From NCBI GenBank assembly GCA_016177515.1, contig JACOUZ010000299.1, forward strand, positions 1 through 6,673: a DNA stretch of 6,673 bases. Direction: 5' to 3'. The DNA comes from Acidobacteriota bacterium. GTDB lineage: Bacteria; Acidobacteriota; Polarisedimenticolia; Gp22-AA2. Below are positions 6,100 through 6,673 of the stretch, piece by piece. The translations under genes and the position numbers were made by a program. The notes beneath the pieces were generated by a model. The model saw only the letters and a list, made by a program, of their open reading frames with translations, made no database searches and was not told where the DNA came from. The stretch's first letter is position 1, and each line of letters opens with the position of its first letter.

Positions 6100-6571
6100 T
6101 TAGGCTCTCGTCATGAGGCCGGGCCGATCGATCGTGACTTCGGTCATGGGATAGGCGTATGGAACGACAGTCCGTTCCGTCTTGTGTTCTTGCCACATCG
6201 GCCAATAGCTCATTCCGTAGTGAGCACCGTGGAACTCGCCCGTGCTGTCGCGCTTCAGGAATGAAGAGCCGCTCTTCCCGGAGGCGCTCAAGACGTTGAT
6301 CGTGCAACTCTCGAGCCCATGAAATTGCGAATGTTTGCGCTCCGGTCTCACCGACAACGATGCTCTGTGCCTGGACCAGAGCCGTGCCACCACCCGCGGG
6401 ATCAAGTTCGGTTCGAATGACGCGACCGCGTAGGATGATTTCGCTCTCGCTTACGAGAACAGACAACTTCGTGCGGTCCAAGTCGGCCCACAAAATGCCA
6501 TAAAGCGAGAGGCTCGCGAGCGCCAGCCCGAACAGGATCCGGATCGCATTCCCAAGTCGCCAGTTGCCCAT
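6100..6571 (-). pseudogene. Small exported or membrane-anchored protein of unknown function, broken by a +1 frameshift
   Basis: I do not recognise the family. The ATG at 6571 has GAGGG eight bases upstream and an in-frame TAA two codons before it. The first 103 residues start with a basic stretch, then a hydrophobic segment at about 10-29 (ILFGLALASLSLYGILWA), either a signal peptide or an anchor. A beta-rich stretch follows (LVSESEIILRGRVIRT, 39-54). After Leu102-Phe103 this frame turns into low-complexity Arg/His/Ser sequence. The neighbouring frame continues sensibly as FLKRDSTGEFHGAHYGMSYW and onward to a TAA at 6102-6100. Skipping one base, T at about 6262, joins the two into a 156-residue protein reading RLFFLKRDS across the junction. 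It is convergent with GH15 and less GC-rich than the trehalose genes. A sequencing error, a true pseudogene or, less likely, programmed frameshifting would explain it. Confidence 0.6.
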
Positions 6572-6579
6572 TCCTTAGA

Positions 6580-6584
6580 CCCTC
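6580..6584 (-). promoter_or_regulatory. Ribosome binding site of the frameshifted gene
   Basis: GAGGG on the minus strand, eight bases before the ATG at 6571-6569. AAGGA also lies directly against the ATG but is too close to act. Confidence 0.4.
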
Positions 6585-6673
6585 GCGCTCCCGTCTTATG
6601 ATTTACCAGATCAGTCGAGCCATCTCGACATCGCACTCACTCAAGCCACGACGGAAGGCCCTCCCTCTGTGAC
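6585..6673. other. Upstream flank, no assignable gene
   Basis: Short stretch upstream of the minus-strand gene. One minus-strand frame is open from the edge (6671) to a TAA at 6605-6603, 22 codons, ending in residues MARLIW. It could be the tail of an upstream gene that would sit in an operon with the frameshifted gene. The other two minus frames hit stops sooner, and nothing confirms coding. I see no clear promoter. Confidence 0.3.

Noticed and set aside
6400..6440. tRNA-like T-loop sequence GGTTCGAAT
   Set aside because: The flanking bases do not form a T-stem, and no acceptor or anticodon arms are found. It lies inside the coding part of the minus-strand gene.
6451..6636. 61-codon minus-strand ORF over the start of the frameshifted gene
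   Set aside because: It is another frame of the same DNA with no motif. The overlapping ATG frame has a ribosome site and a convincing hydrophobic N-terminus.

Overview
This 6.7-kb window is GC-rich bacterial DNA. Sampled coding stretches run near 70% G+C, three of the four well-identified genes appear to start at GTG, and spacing is compact. It contains a trehalose-metabolism locus next to a nickel-cofactor gene. No rRNA or other phylogenetic marker is present. A free-living soil or sediment bacterium (Acidobacteriota, Myxococcota or similar high-GC lineage) is only a guess from gene content and composition.

Left part, minus strand (1-3781): three genes read leftwards as one likely operon. 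The first is a 750-residue trehalose-6-phosphate synthase (otsA, GT20) with an extra N-terminal module: two membrane segments around an extracytoplasmic domain, then a HAMP-like linker. The second is trehalose-6-phosphate phosphatase (otsB), whose GTG start overlaps the otsA stop by four bases (GTGA). The third, 23 bases further on, is larB, the first enzyme of nickel-pincer nucleotide synthesis. It is still open at the window edge, where the sequence turns abruptly AT-rich.

Centre (3782-3881): a 100-bp divergent intergenic region with weak, overlapping promoter-like sequences for both directions and a small palindrome.

Right-centre, plus strand (3882-5648): a complete cytosolic GH15 family glycoside hydrolase (glucoamylase/glucodextranase/trehalase family). 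OtsA and OtsB would make trehalose from UDP-glucose and glucose-6-phosphate. The divergent GH15 enzyme could hydrolyse trehalose or a related alpha-glucoside, so the locus may hold both synthesis and turnover.

Right part (5649-6673): a 451-bp gap with no convincing gene, which holds a GC-rich hairpin just after the GH15 stop and a striking ~101-nt nested imperfect palindrome. It is followed by a convergent minus-strand gene (6100-6571) for a small exported or membrane-anchored protein of unknown function, which appears broken by one +1 frameshift. Base composition falls here (one 60-base sample is 58% G+C). The last ~100 bases have no clear gene.

The most interesting item is the membrane-tethered, sensor-like trehalose-6-phosphate synthase. 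The nested palindrome is second. I see no CRISPR array, transposase, tRNA or rRNA.
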